DNA of 64,000 nt, from NCBI RefSeq assembly GCF_048544455.1, contig NC_133532.1:84027156-84091155 (forward strand). Reading direction: 5' to 3'. Shown here piece by piece: positions 46,249-57,469 of this stretch (position 1 is its first letter; each line of letters opens with the position of its first letter). The DNA comes from Silene latifolia (lineage: Eukaryota > Streptophyta > Magnoliopsida > Caryophyllales > Caryophyllaceae). Below the pieces are notes generated by a model, which was not told the DNA's origin, ran no database searches, and saw only the letters and a list, made by a program, of their open reading frames with translations. The position numbers and the translations under genes are program-made.

Positions 46249-47969
46249 TGATGCGTGACTATAATATGATGTTTTACACCCTATTTTACACGCATTTCAG
46301 AGCCTTATTATGTAGTTTACACTACTATATTCCCTATTTCCGTCTACTCTCGTGTTTTTATGTAATATTGCAGATTATTGCGGAAATGAGTAGATAATGG
46401 ACCAAATCTTGACCCCAAGAGCTAAGATTAGGAAGGACATGAAGATTTGACTCGGACTTGAAGTTTAGGATGCGTTTCAAGGTCTAAAGATAGCAAAACA
46501 TGGTTGCGTACAAATTGCAAAGCTTAAACAAGCAAAGAATCGCTTCACATTACTGCAGACTGCTTAAAATGGCTATATCTCGAGTTCTAGATCTGCTAAT
46601 CGAGTGATTCTAATTGGAGGTGAAAGCTTATCCTCTTAGCTTTCCAACGCCGCGTAGAACACCTGATTTGACCAAGTAACGAAGAAATGGCAGCCGTTTT
46701 AAGATCGGTGCGCGCTGCAGAATTCGTCAGAATGCATTACTGTACAACACCTTTGGTCAACCGACTGGTCCCAGTAGTCGATCGACCACACCACGACTCT
46801 GGCGTAAAATTAAAAGAACGAGAATTAGAAGCCCATTGCAATTAGGTTTTAGGAAATAAGAGTCACGTTAAACTCCTATATAACGTGACCTAATTCATCA
46901 GAATTAGGGGGATGAGAATTCAGTAAAGACACCTTTTACAGATCCAACTTTATTGTTTCAATTATCATTCATTAGTTTATTTTTCAACAAAAGTTCTTTT
47001 TGCAATCGGAATTGCTTCCTGCCCTTTTTAATTCGGTATTCCTCTTTTAATTTCAGTTTACTTTAATTATTTTGTTAGATTAGAATTGATAGAATAGCAT
47101 CCCAAACCCTTAATTCAATTATTGCAAAGTTTATTATTCAATTACGTTAATTATGCCTTCTTTAATTGTTATCATCAATTTCGTAGTTGTTGTTAAATTT
47201 ACCATGAGCAGCTAAATTCACCCTGCTAAGATGTGAGGGGATCTGTAGTGTAGACGGCGTAGAATAGGTAGACCTGAGTCGGGGTATGGTCGATCGACTG
47301 ACCTTGTTGGTCGATCGAATGTACCTGTTGGTCGATCGGCCAAATCAAGCGATCGATCATTGCATCGTGTTAGATTAGCACCGTTTCAATGTTTTAATTG
47401 CAATATTAACGACGAGACCGAGAGGAGACTTGTTAAATACTTAGGAATTGACCGACCCAGAAGATCGAGAGATAGGGAAGGGAAATAAACTAATAATTGA
47501 AACGACTAAATTACGCTAAGATCGAAAGATAAGTGATTTAGGCTTTAGGAATCACTTTTCGGGGCGAGAGCTAGTATTAGTGAGACCTAGGGACCCGATG
47601 CTTGCATAGGTGAAAGGCGCTTTTAGTTAAGTTGGACCGAGAGGACTTCTTATTTGCCCATCTACATGATTTTTATCAGATTTACTTAGGATTACCGCCG
47701 TCAAAACTGCAGTGAACCGATCGACTTAGCTCCCTTTTAGTCATTGTTCACATCCTTTTACTTTATTCGCATTTTTTATTCGCTTTAATTTTAGATTTAT
47801 TTTATTTTCATTCATTAGTTATAGCTCAAAATCAAACCCCCCATCACTTATAGACTAAATATAGGCAACTAATAATCCCTATCTCCCGTGGTTCGACCAC
47901 CTTACCACTAGCTTCTGTTAGTAGTATTTAGGTTATAAATATTATTTTTGATACTAAACGACGGTATCA
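46249..47969 (+). repeat. 5' LTR of Athila-2 (1,721 bp)
   Basis: TGATGCGTGACT to ACGACGGTATCA. Contains GTCGATCGACC near 46,775 and several GGTCGATCGA-type palindromes at 47,289-47,365. Confidence 0.96.
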
Positions 47970-47974
47970 AATTT

Positions 47975-47992
47975 TGGCGCCGTTGCCGGGGA
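47975..47992 (+). other. Primer-binding site of Athila-2, tRNA-Asp
   Basis: TGGCGCCGTTGCCGGGGA, an exact complement of the 3' end of plant tRNA-Asp, five bases after the LTR. Confidence 0.92.
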
Positions 47993-48299
47993 GGCAGCGT
48001 AAATTTTTAGTTGTTTTAATTTTAGTTTTTGGTCTCAAGGAGCATCCGTTCCTTGAGGCAATATTTATCTTCTTCTTGTAGTTTCTTCTTATATGCAGGT
48101 CGCATTGCGCTAGACAGAGACTATTAGAGAAGTTATTTCAGAAGGAAGACTTGAGTACTCCTGATAGATGGAGAGCGAGAAGCATAGCGCATCATTCTGG
48201 GCCTAAAGTTCGGGATATCCCAAAGGGATACGCTCTCCCAGTGATACGGATGGTTCCTTTGAGCCCCGTCCTTCGCATATATATTTAGTGGAGAGGAAC

Positions 48300-49099
48300 T
48301 AATTCGGTGGAGCTGCAGATGAAGACCAGACAAAGCATATGGAGGTTTTCATTGATTATGTCAGTTCTATTCCTCCACTAGAGGGCGTGACACCGGATCA
48401 GATCAAAGAAACTCTGTTTCTCTTTTCGCTCCGAGATGCTGCTAGGGAGTGGTATAGGGATTTGGATAGAGAAGCTTTGGGTATTACTGATTGGAATTCA
48501 TTGGCTCTAGCCTTTTACAAGAAATACTTTTCACCGTCCAAGACAAATGCATTAGAGCCCAAATTACAAATTTCAAGCAGTGGCCTGATGAGGAATTTCA
48601 CGAATCTTGGATCAGATTTAAGAAGCTAGTCCGCTCTATTCCACACCACGGTTTTCAGCAGTGGTATTTGTGCAACCAGTTCTACATTGGGTTGTACGAT
48701 GACCACACGAGTATTCTTGATGCAGCAGCTAATGGCCGGTTCCAAAACAACATTGGTGATAATAAGGGTTGGAACACGATTGAAGAGATGGCCACACACC
48801 GTGCAGAATATGGTAATCCTAGGGGTAACACACGGTTGAGCTCGAATGATAACAGTGCTATCCTGGCACAATTGGAGGCTATGAGTGTCAGATTTGATAT
48901 GCTGGAGAAGAAGCAGGAGGAATTTAATTTTGAACAACATTATATGCCTTCTTATGTAGCTCCACCACTACCCACTCTGCCGCAGCAACTAAATAATGAA
49001 GTTGCAGAGTTAACAAATTTAGTGCAGTTGCTTATGGTGGAAGTGCAGAAAAGTAATGCTGCGAATGAGGCCTCAATCACGGAGTCAAGTCTCATTTAG
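48300..49099 (+). pseudogene. Athila-2 gag
   Basis: Two overlapping frames with one frameshift near 48,560: HMEVFIDYVSSIPPLEGVTP and LFLFSLRDAAREWYRDLDRE, then FHESWIRFKKLVRSIPHHGF and WYLCNQFYIGLYDDHTSILD. The N-terminal part before 48,300 is decayed. A coiled-coil-like stretch (EVAELTNLVQLLMVEVQKSN) precedes a stop at 49,097. Closely matches Athila-1 gag block by block. Confidence 0.88.
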
Positions 49100-50072
49100 C
49101 TAACTTAGACAAGAATGCAAAACAAATTCCGGGTCAATTTCTTTATCTGAATCAGCGTATAGAAACCGTACATGCAATGACGCTGAGGAGTGGGTCTACC
49201 CTTGATGGGCCCACTATGGTAGAAGGTGTTTCCGAGGGAGACGTGGCTGAACCAACTGGAAAAATGACTGAAACAGCGAAAAGGAACAAATTAGAAAAAA
49301 CGAACATCAGCATAAGCAGTCGATCGACTTCAAAGGGTGGTCGATCGACCGCTTCCAGTCAACAGTGGCGAGTTTCTGATGTTTCTGGAAAATCTGAAAA
49401 ATTGAGCAACAACGATGTTGGTCGATCGATTGACCACATTGGTCGATCGACCAGCTACAGTCCTTCAGTGAAAGTTTCTGATTCTGCTGAGAATTTTGGG
49501 GAAAAGGAGATCAGTCGATCGACTGACCTACATGGTCGATCGATCAAGATCTGCGACAAATGAGCCTTTCCGTCCTCCTTTACCTGATAAGTTGGGGGAA
49601 TTTTTGTTCGGGGGTAAGACGACCCCGCAATTTTTGAAGCAAGCTCCCAATGTTGAGGGGACGATTCCAGCTCTGAAATATGACCCGACAACGGTCAATG
49701 GTTCATTCTTGACTCGGTCTGAAGAGGGTTCGAGCTACAACAAAGATAAAGTAGTGAACTTTCAGCCCAAATCCACTAATGCTGGTATGCGTGATATTGA
49801 GGAGAGGCCCAAGTTACTTCGACGGCCCCATATCCGAGAGAGACTAGTGCCTTCGAAGGACCGGTATCTTTTGAAAAATTTAAAGTTTGTTGTTAGAAGT
49901 TTGAATGTTCAAGTTCCTTTTCTAGAGCTAGTTAATCAAGTACACCTTATATGAAATTCATGAAGCAATTATTGTCTAAAAAGCGGTCACTTGATAAGGT
50001 CGAGTCGGTTGCTTTAATCAAGAGTCTTCTTCTTATTTGACTCACACTTTGCTCCTCACAAGTTAGGCGACC
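49100..50072 (+). pseudogene. Athila-2 gag-protease linker
   Basis: Frames at 49,177-49,563 and 49,496-49,954 hold TLRSGSTLDGP (like NLRSGLSYEGP in Athila-1), the palindrome-encoded GRST/GRSI repeats, and a block RYLLKNLKFVVRSLNVQVPF that corresponds to KFADILKSLHVNVPF in Athila-1. Frameshifts near 49,555 and 49,955. Confidence 0.8.
49319..49552. repeat. Palindrome cluster inside the Athila-2 linker, GGTCGATCGACC type
   Basis: Six TCGATCGA units (GTCGATCGACT, GGTCGATCGACC, GGTCGATCGAT, GGTCGATCGACC, GTCGATCGACT, GGTCGATCGAT) spaced 10-100 bases apart in coding sequence. Confidence 0.92.
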
Positions 50073-50963
50073 ACTGGTAGTTTTTCTATTCCTTGCAAAA
50101 TTGGTACCTTCTCAATTGAGAAGGCATTATGTGATTTAGGAGCTAGTATCAGTGTTATGCCTTTGAGTCTAGCTAGGAAATTGGGATTGACTAAATTTGC
50201 GGTCACAAATATGACAGTGCAGATGGCTAATCGTTCTAGGGTCCATCCGGTAGGAGTCTTAGAGGATATTCCTGTGCAGATTGACCGATTCTTTTTCCCG
50301 GTTGACTTTATTGTTTTGGACATACCAGAGGATGTTCAGATCCCAATTATATTGGGTAGACCATTTTTGCACACTGCTGGTGCAATAATTGATGTAGGGA
50401 ATAAGAATCTCTCTTTCAAGGTGGGGAAGCAGTCAATTGTTTTTGCCCAAACCCCCATAAAGAAGGACGCTATGTGCCCTGTAACTTGTTATGTTGTGTC
50501 TGATAAGAAATCCTATGTTGTGCTACCTGACATTCCTGCTTTAGTACCTGTGCCTATACCTGCTATAACACCTCCGCCCCAGATTGGGAGCAATATGGAG
50601 GAAGATTCTTCTGTTTTGACTATTGCAGGAACTGGTTTGGGGAAGGAAGAACCACCTGTTGTTCCAGCTGTGAAGGAACCAATTACTCAGAGAGGTGGAT
50701 TGGGATGTCTTAGTTACGACACAGATGAGGAACCGGAGGAGAGCCCAACGAAGCAAGAGCCGAGGAAAGTGTCGGAGTATGACTTGGAGTTCGATGAGCC
50801 GGATGATCCAAGAGCTTGGGAGGTTGCTAGAGCTAGAGATGACCCGCTGAGTATTCCAGATGTTGGAATAGAGTGGAGACCTGCTGAGGAGATTCGTACC
50901 GTGGAGGGAACTTCCTATAGCCAGAAGTCGTGGTCGGAGCTATTCCGCAGCTTGGGTGGATGA
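50073..50963 (+). CDS. Athila-2 aspartic protease with acidic tail
   Basis: The frame is open from about 50,073. The active site is D-L-G-A-S with the catalytic Asp at 50,133-50,135, followed by VMPLSLARKLGLTKFAVTNM, FFPVDFIVLDIPED and PIILGRPFLHTAGAIIDVGN. Then comes a long acidic, Pro-rich tail ending SWSELFRSLGG at a stop. The Athila-type DLGA replaces the usual DTGA. It would be made as the C-terminal part of gag; an independent start is unlikely. Confidence 0.85.
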   Translation, partial: TGSFSIPCKIGTFSIEKALCDLGASISVMPLSLARKLGLTKFAVTNMTVQMANRSRVHPVGVLEDIPVQIDRFFFPVDFIVLDIPEDVQIPIILGRPFLHTAGAIIDVGNKNLSFKVGKQSIVFAQTPIKKDAMCPVTCYVVSDKKSYVVLPDIPALVPVPIPAITPPPQIGSNMEEDSSVLTIAGTGLGKEEPPVVPAVKEPITQRGGLGCLSYDTDEEPEESPTKQEPRKVSEYDLEFDEPDDPRAWEVARARDDPLSIPDVGIEWRPAEEIRTVEGTSYSQKSWSELFRSLGG

Positions 50964-51208
50964 ACTATTCATTTCATAGGCTTTTAAAGACCAATTTATT
51001 GTATTTTAAGACTATTTACTGCTTTGGTTTGCGCGAGACTTCGCTTTATTTGGTTTTCATAGGATTTTATAAGACTATAGACTGCTACTTTTGGGTTTGC
51101 GCAATTTTGGGCGCTGTATTTATGTGCAATTGCAGGTTATTAGACCAACTTAACTCAAATTCATTGAGTTAATTCGAAGAAAACGAAGTCTGCGTCAGGT
51201 AAAGCAGT

Positions 51209-51311
51209 CGATCGACCAGCACCATCGGTCGATCGACTGGTTGCAGAGGTTCCATGAGTCATGTTCCAGTTCCTCTGGTCGATCGACTACCCCCATTGGT
51301 CGATCGACCGC
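51209..51311. repeat. Palindrome cluster downstream of Athila-2 protease
   Basis: CAGTCGATCGACCAG, ATCGGTCGATCGACTGG, CTGGTCGATCGACTAC and TTGGTCGATCGACCG within 100 bp. A further unit lies at 52,440-52,450. Matches the place of the Athila-1 cluster at 10,904. Confidence 0.92.
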
Positions 51312-53124
51312 CTCTATTGCTGTACGTGTTGTGGCGATCATTCCCTGCTGTGTTTGGTCGTTTTGTGGATCGTGAATGGGAGTTTTAGGGAGTTTTTCTC
51401 TCTATCTTTTTCCTCTCACATTCATTTATCGCTTTCTTCTGTTTTATTTCTTTGCGCATTTTTACTGCTCCCTCTTTTTACTCTCGGATAATGCGTGGTA
51501 TTCTGTCTTTTCAGGTACTTATGGTAGCACTGCTGGCTACTGAAACCTCCTAGCTCACGCTAGTTTGGGGAGGTTTCCTTTTGCGCTTAAAATCTTGTGA
51601 GTTTTCGAGTTCCTTTTCATGTCTTATTTAGTTATTTATCGCAAAAATCCGATTTCCCTTTTGTTTCTTTTATATGATTTTGCACAATGGGGACATTGTG
51701 TGATTTGGTTTGGGGAAGGGTTTTGCGTCGCATTTGCATTGTTTTTATTACACGTTTATTGCATTTTTGCTTGCATTGTATTTATTTTCTATATATACAG
51801 AATTCAAAAAAAAAAAAAAAAATTCAAAAGTTTTCACGTTTATTTTAGCATGTAGGTCGAGTCGGAACGGTAGTATTTCAATGATGACATTGCATTTTCA
51901 GCTGTTTATGCCTAAGCCGTGCTTAATTGACATGTTATTAGTAGAATCACATATGCATACCTACGAGTTTTTGTTAAATTACTTGCTGAATTTGAAATTT
52001 GACTTTGAATTTTGGCAAACTACCTCATTTTCTGAGTTTTAGAGCTTTATAACTGGTGTCATCCATGACCAGTTTATTTAGGATGTGAGTAGTTACTCCT
52101 TATGAGGCATGTTACATAAATTTGTATAAACATGAACTTAATCTGCTTAATACCTGTATGCATTCGGTTTGTGGTTTGTTGACACATGTGGTAGAGGTTC
52201 CCTTTTATCCATTTTACCCATAAGCCCCACAAAAGCCAAAATAGCCCTTTTTGTCCCAAAAGCTACATTCCATATTTAGCCTACCCTTGCTGAGCTAGTA
52301 GGGATAGTCGTTCGGGAATATTTTATTGCATTTTGGTTTTTATGTCTCGTGTTGAGAATATGTTGGTGAAATGTTGAAGGGAAAGAAAGAAAGAAAATAG
52401 AAAAAAAACAGAAACAGAAATCGAAAAACAATATGTCTTGGTCGATCGACTAGCCCAATTAGTCGATCAATTGATCGCTGCAGTAGTGTAAGAAAAGAAA
52501 AATCACATGATTGGATTTATTATTGTTTGGTGATTTTTATTCCCATGTTGCTATTTATATTAATTGGGGAATTAATATATTGTGGAATTGTGAGATTAGT
52601 GCTTGATATTTAGCACCGTTTCGATTGAAATCTTGAGTATGAAGTTGGAATATTTTATAGTTTGGTTTTCAGTAGTTACTAGCTTAACTTTAACTCCTTT
52701 ATCCAAATTCATTTTAGCCCCTTCTTACCCATAGCCTCACATATCCAAATTTACCTCGGCATGTGTCATGGTCTTTAATGGTTGGAAAGCATATGTACGG
52801 TTGTAGAGATCATTTTCATATTAGATTGCAGGCATGTTCTTATAGGTCGTAGTTAGGTGAGAGTCATTACAAAATTACTTCTTTCTATCTTTTACATATA
52901 TTCACCTGTGCTTATTTGTGTGATTTGAGCGACCCGTGAGAGTCCAATTTGATAAGTCCCTACGGTCAACGGTTCAGCAGCTTTTAATGACTTCATAACT
53001 CGTTTGCATGATTCATATTGCTAGTTGATTGTCAATTGCTGCATTAAATTGGTTTAGGCTTTACAGTTTGCATTTCATTCTAAGAATGAACGCGTTCCAT
53101 TAGGTTCTAAGATCGAGTCTAGTT

Positions 53125-53144
53125 CTTGCTTGGGGACAAGCAAG
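53125..53144. repeat. 8-bp hairpin before the 3' LTR of Athila-2
   Basis: CTTGCTTG GGGA CAAGCAAG: perfect eight-base arms with a four-base loop, about 20 bp before the LTR and next to the polypurine stretch. Confidence 0.85.
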
Positions 53145-53163
53145 GATTTGGTTTGGAGAAGTT

Positions 53164-54885
53164 TGATGCGTGACTATAATATGATGTTTTACACCCTATT
53201 TTACACGCATTTCAGAGCCTTATTATGTAGTTTACACTACTATATTCCCTATTTCCGTCTACTCTCGTGTTTTTATGTAATATTGCAGATTATTGCGGAA
53301 ATGAGTAGATAATGGACCAAATCTTGACCCCAAGAGCTAAGATTAGGAAGGACATGAAGATTTGACTCGGACTTGAAGTTTAGGATGCGTTTCAAGGTCT
53401 AAAGATAGCAAAAGCATGGTTGCGTACAAATTGCAAAGCTTAAACAAGCAAAGAATCGCTTCACATTACTGCAGACTGCTTAAAATGGCAATATCTCGAG
53501 TTCCAGATCTGATAATAGAGTGATTCCAATTGGAGGTGAAAGCTTATCCTCTTAGATTTCCAACGCCGCGTAGAACACCTGATTTGACCAAGTAACGAAG
53601 AAATGGCAGCCGTTTTAAGATCGGTGCGCGCTGCAGAATTCGTCAGAATGCATTACTGTACAACACCTTTGGTCGACCGACTGGTCCCAGTAGTCGATCG
53701 ACCACACCACGACTCTGACGTAAAATTAAAAGAACGAGAATTAGAAGCCCATTGCAATTAGGTTTTAGGAAATAAGAGTCAGTTAAACTCCTATATAACG
53801 TGACCTCATTCATCAGAATTAGGGGGATGAGAATTCAGTAAAGACTCCTTTTACAGATTCAACTTTATTGTTTCAATTATCATTCATTAGTTTAGTTTTC
53901 AAAAAAAGTTCTTTTTGCATTCGGAATTGCTTCCTGCCCTTTTTAATTCGGTAATCCTCTTTTAATTTCAGTTTACTTTAATTCTTTTGTTAGATTAGAA
54001 TTGATAGAATAGCATCCCAAACCCTTAATTCAATTATTGCAAAGTTTATTATTCAATTACGTTAATTATGCCTTCTTTAATTGTTATCATCAATTTCGTA
54101 GTTGTTGTTAAATTTACCATGGGTAGCTAAATTCACCCTGCTAAGATGTGAGGGGATCTGTAGTGTAGACGGCGTAGAATAGGTAGACCTGAGTCGGGGT
54201 ATGGTCGATCGACTGACCTTGTTGGTCGATCGAATGTACCTGTTGGTCGATCGACCGGCTTAACTGGTCGATCGACTGCATCGTGTTAGATTAGCACCGT
54301 TTCAATGTTTTAATTGCAATATTAACGACGAGACCAAGAGGAGACTTGTTAAATACTTAGGAATTGACCGACCCAGAAGATCGAGAGATAGGGAAGGGAA
54401 ATAAACTAATAATTGAAACGACTAAATTACGCTAAGATTGAAAGATAAGTGATTTAGGCTTTAGGAATCACTTTTCGGGGCGAGAGCTAGTATTAGTGAG
54501 ACCTAGGGACCAGTAGCATAGGCTGAAAGGCGCTTCTAGTTAAGTTGGACCGAGAGGACTTCTTATTTGCCCATCTACATGATTTTTATCAGACTTACTT
54601 AGGATTACCGCCGTTAAAACTGCAGTGAACCGATCGTCTTGGCTCCCTTTTAGTCATTGTTCACATCCTTTTACTTTATTCGCATTTTTTATTCGCTTTA
54701 ATTTTAGATTTATTTTATTTTCATTCATTAGTTATAGCTCAAAATCAAACCCCCCATCACTTATAGACTAAATATAGGCAACTATTAATTCCCTACCTCC
54801 CTGTGGTTCGACCCTGCTTACCACTAGCTTTTGTTAGTAGTATTTAGGTTATAAATATTATTTTTGATACTAAACAACGGTATCA
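53164..54885 (+). repeat. 3' LTR of Athila-2 (1,722 bp)
   Basis: TGATGCGTGACT to ACAACGGTATCA, matching the 5' copy throughout. Palindromes at about 53,690 and 54,203-54,276; the last unit (CTGGTCGATCGACTG) is perfect here and scrambled in the 5' copy. Confidence 0.96.
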
Positions 54886-55061
54886 GAAACGATTGAAATG
54901 AGGCATTTCTTTATCACTTGCAGAGGGAGCGAGACCTGGATCGTGAGTTGGCGCAGTCCCAGGAGGAGGCAGCTCGCCTATTGAGGGAGTTGGAGGTCAG
55001 GGACGCTGAGATCGCCGCCCTCGAGGCGACTGTAGCCGAGTTGAGTGTCGTCCAGGAGTAG

Positions 55062-55931
55062 CTGCTTTTCCCTTTCTTTTGCTGTCGGTTGTCTTGTATA
55101 TACTTGTACATTTTGGACCTTGTTTTGTATTTTCGGACCTGTTTTTGGTGAAACCCAGTTTGATGTATATATTGCATTTTTGGTTGTATATATGACGGCC
55201 TGAGTGCCTTTGCTGCTGGCTTGTATGTTGTTCCTGCAGGTTAGCTTAGAAAACAGGTTTGGTAGATGACGGTTTTATACTGTCATGCTGTCGAAATTTA
55301 CACAGAATTTACACGCATAACACATAATATACACGTGGCTTAAATTAGCGCAAAATGAGAAAAAGCAAAAAAGTGCCCGTAGATGAGCAAAATGACCTGA
55401 AAATGCGAAAAATTGCCAAAAAATGAGCGAAAATGACAAAAAGTGCCCAAAAATGACCGGACGGTAGGGAGGGCTACCCCCTAAAAAAACGTAAAAATAA
55501 ATGTATAAGTTTGAAATAAAATGTAAAGTGAGGAGTGAAATGATTCCCCTAAAAAAGAAAATAAAATGAAATGGGTAAGTGTGCTCGTTTGGCAAAAATG
55601 TCGATATTGTCTCGAAAAGCGTGCCCGGAAAATTAGGAAACATAAAATTTGGTAATTTGACGGAATTACCAAATAATAACCTATAGGAATAGGAAATTAT
55701 AGTCAAAATAAATTAGGAAATATCCAAAGCTGAAAATCACGGAAATCAGCCCGGGGAAGAGGCGGAGCAGGTGCTGCGCCACTTCCCCAGCTGGTCAGAC
55801 CTGACGGAAATTAGGAAACAGCTTTTAGTATAAATAGAGACGTCGGGGAAGCTTTTATTCTCATAATTCCTCCATCTTTCTTCTGTCTATCTCATAAAAA
55901 AACTCTCTTATCTTCAAAAAATTTCAAAATT
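55062..55931 (+). promoter_or_regulatory. Promoter region of the DUF7745-like gene
   Basis: Non-coding between the two antisense genes. TATAAATAG at 55,829-55,837 lies about 100 bp before the ATG. The hairpin GGGGAAGAGGCGGAGCAGG...TGCTGCGCCACTTCCCC at 55,754-55,790 lies about 45 bp upstream of the TATA box. A stretch at 55,330-55,460 repeats short GAAAATG/AAAAAGTGCCC words. Confidence 0.6.
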
Positions 55932-57469
55932 ATGGATACCTTTGAAAACCGTCTCAAGGAGTGGACGAACGAGTTCACAAATGTTGAGAAACATGACATG
56001 AGTGCTTTTAATTTGGGATCGATCTTGAGTCTCAAATTGGTGAAAATCGTGAAACCTTTCTTGGATGCTTGTCTTGAATATTGGGAACCTAATTTCCACG
56101 TATTCGCCTTTCCTGGAGGCGATATTTATCCTTTCCCGAAGGCAATAGCTGCCATTGGAGGATGGGATCCAGAAAATGCTCCCGCTATACCTTTTAGCTC
56201 TCAAGGGTATAAGGGTAAATTTAGAGACTTGCTTGGACTCACTAAGGCTGAGGTTGACCGTCTTGTGACTTCAAAAGGAGTCTGTATGTTTGACTTCATT
56301 AACCGATTCATAAACAGGGAAGATCCTTCTATTTCTTATGTTGCGAGACGCAGGGCGTTCGGGTTTTGTCTACTTCACTGTTATGTCCTTCAAGGGCATG
56401 TTGACAAGGAGATGAGAGGGGATCCTCGTTTCTTGAGCTTAGTGGAACAAATGGAGCTGCGCAAGAGCCCAGCGTGTCTTTGCTTAGGAGAGATCATTCT
56501 GGGGCTGGACAACAGAAAAGCCAACCGCGAGTTTCCTTATCTGGGAAGTCCTATCATTTTGCAGGTAAGAACCCGCTTTCTTCTTCCTTTTTTTTTTTTT
56601 TTTTTTTTTTACATGTGCCAACGGTTTTTTTTATTTTTCTTTTTTTGTTCTCGTGTTGGCCATATGGGCATTAATTCCCGTCTTCTTTGCAGGTTTGGCT
56701 TATGGAGCGTCTGCGGTTGATCGAGCCCCCAGTTAATGTGCCACGATACCATGCTCGGTCGATTGCAATGAGAACTAGGCTCTACATGGTGGACTTCACT
56801 CGGGTTTGCAAGTATTGGGAGAACAAGTTGAAGAATGAAGGAGGCCCCTTGATCCGGTGGATTGTGCCATGGTGGCATCTTAGGTCAGTCACCGGAGTTT
56901 CATCTTTAGACCCGACTCGGTCAGTTCGCGTTCCTGTCTTGGAATTCATGATTTGCATCTTCCCAGAGAGATTGATGAGGCAAGTGGGCCTTAAGCAAAA
57001 GATTCCAAAGCTTGACATTGTTCCTCAGACTGCATTGGCATATACTACAGAGATTCGTCAGGAGTGGGCCCTTAAGTGGGCTCAGAGGAACATGTGGTTA
57101 ATACTTTCTCCTGTTGGCTCCTTATGGGTATCTGATTCATACTTGCAATGGAGGAAAGCTGGCACTCCTGAAGAGCGTGAGAAATTGAGGAAGCACGAGC
57201 CTGTTGACTACAAGATTCGCGAAGTAGCAAAGGAGAACCACAGATACTTGACTGAAGAGGAGGAAGAGGCCGGATTCCGAGTCGTTCATCCGTCGAAGAA
57301 ACCGAAGACCGTTCCTGCTGTAAAGATGGTGGTGGATCGAAATGGTGAGGCTAGACCACGAGAGAGACCTTTGGAGATTAGGTCAGAGATAGCTCAAGAG
57401 CGCCCGGCTCGTGGTCGAGACAAGAAGTATGACAGAAATGACAAAGGCAAGGGAAAGATGGAAGAGTAG
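55932..57469 (+). CDS. DUF7745-like antisense gene of the Tat element, two exons, 469 aa, intact
   Basis: Exons 55932-56564 and 56693-57469, GT-AG intron of 128 bp with a long T tract; 1,410 nt without a stop. Start chosen at the first ATG about 100 bp after a TATA box. Residues 1-211 include GGDIYPFPKAIAAIGGWDPE, FRDLLGLTKAEVDRL and a hydrophobic FGFCLLHCYVLQG; exon 2 continues with MERLRLIEPP and WWHLR and ends in a basic, charged tail (RGRDKKYDRNDKGKGK). It resembles the DUF7745 family often found beside or within Tat-type elements. It is tail-to-tail with the pol gene, 550 bp apart. Function unknown. Confidence 0.75.

Larger units (their letters stand above)
50964..53163 (+). other. Non-coding 3' region of Athila-2
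   Basis: 2.2 kb without supported coding sequence. It holds the palindrome cluster above, TTTGGGGAGG and TTTGGGGAAG blocks shared with Athila-1, an A15 tract at 51,808, and a purine stretch at 52,378-52,430. Confidence 0.8.
46249..54885 (+). mobile_element. Athila-2: complete 8.6-kb gag-protease-only LTR element
   Basis: Two LTRs (46,249-47,969; 53,164-54,885) differ by roughly 2-3% by eye. Tidy TG...CA ends, tRNA-Asp primer site, gag, protease, then 2.2 kb with no coding sequence up to a polypurine stretch (TTTGGTTTGGAGAAGT). GAAAC is duplicated at both flanks. No RT, RNase H or integrase is present, so it must have moved with enzymes from elsewhere, presumably an autonomous Athila. It lies in an intron of the PMD-like gene. 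Confidence 0.95.
43768..55061 (+). pseudogene. Plant-mobile-domain-like antisense gene of the Tat element, split by Athila-2
   Basis: Exons by GT-AG junctions: 43768-43780, 44394-44630, 44736-45322, 45445-45753, 45836-45988, 46081-46173 and 54924-55061, with Athila-2 in the last intron. Exon 3 carries the plant mobile domain signature (YWDTTSTFHMPFGEVGVTLE, DYDMISGLP) and LWLWWFLSSLYLGDKGERLS. The last exon is a coiled coil (ELAQSQEEAARLLRELEVRD). It is decayed: frameshift in exon 2 near 44,475, TAG at about 44,552, frameshift near 45,035 and TAG in exon 6 near 46,106. PMD proteins are tied to gene silencing and often captured by transposons; the role here is unknown. Confidence 0.75.
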
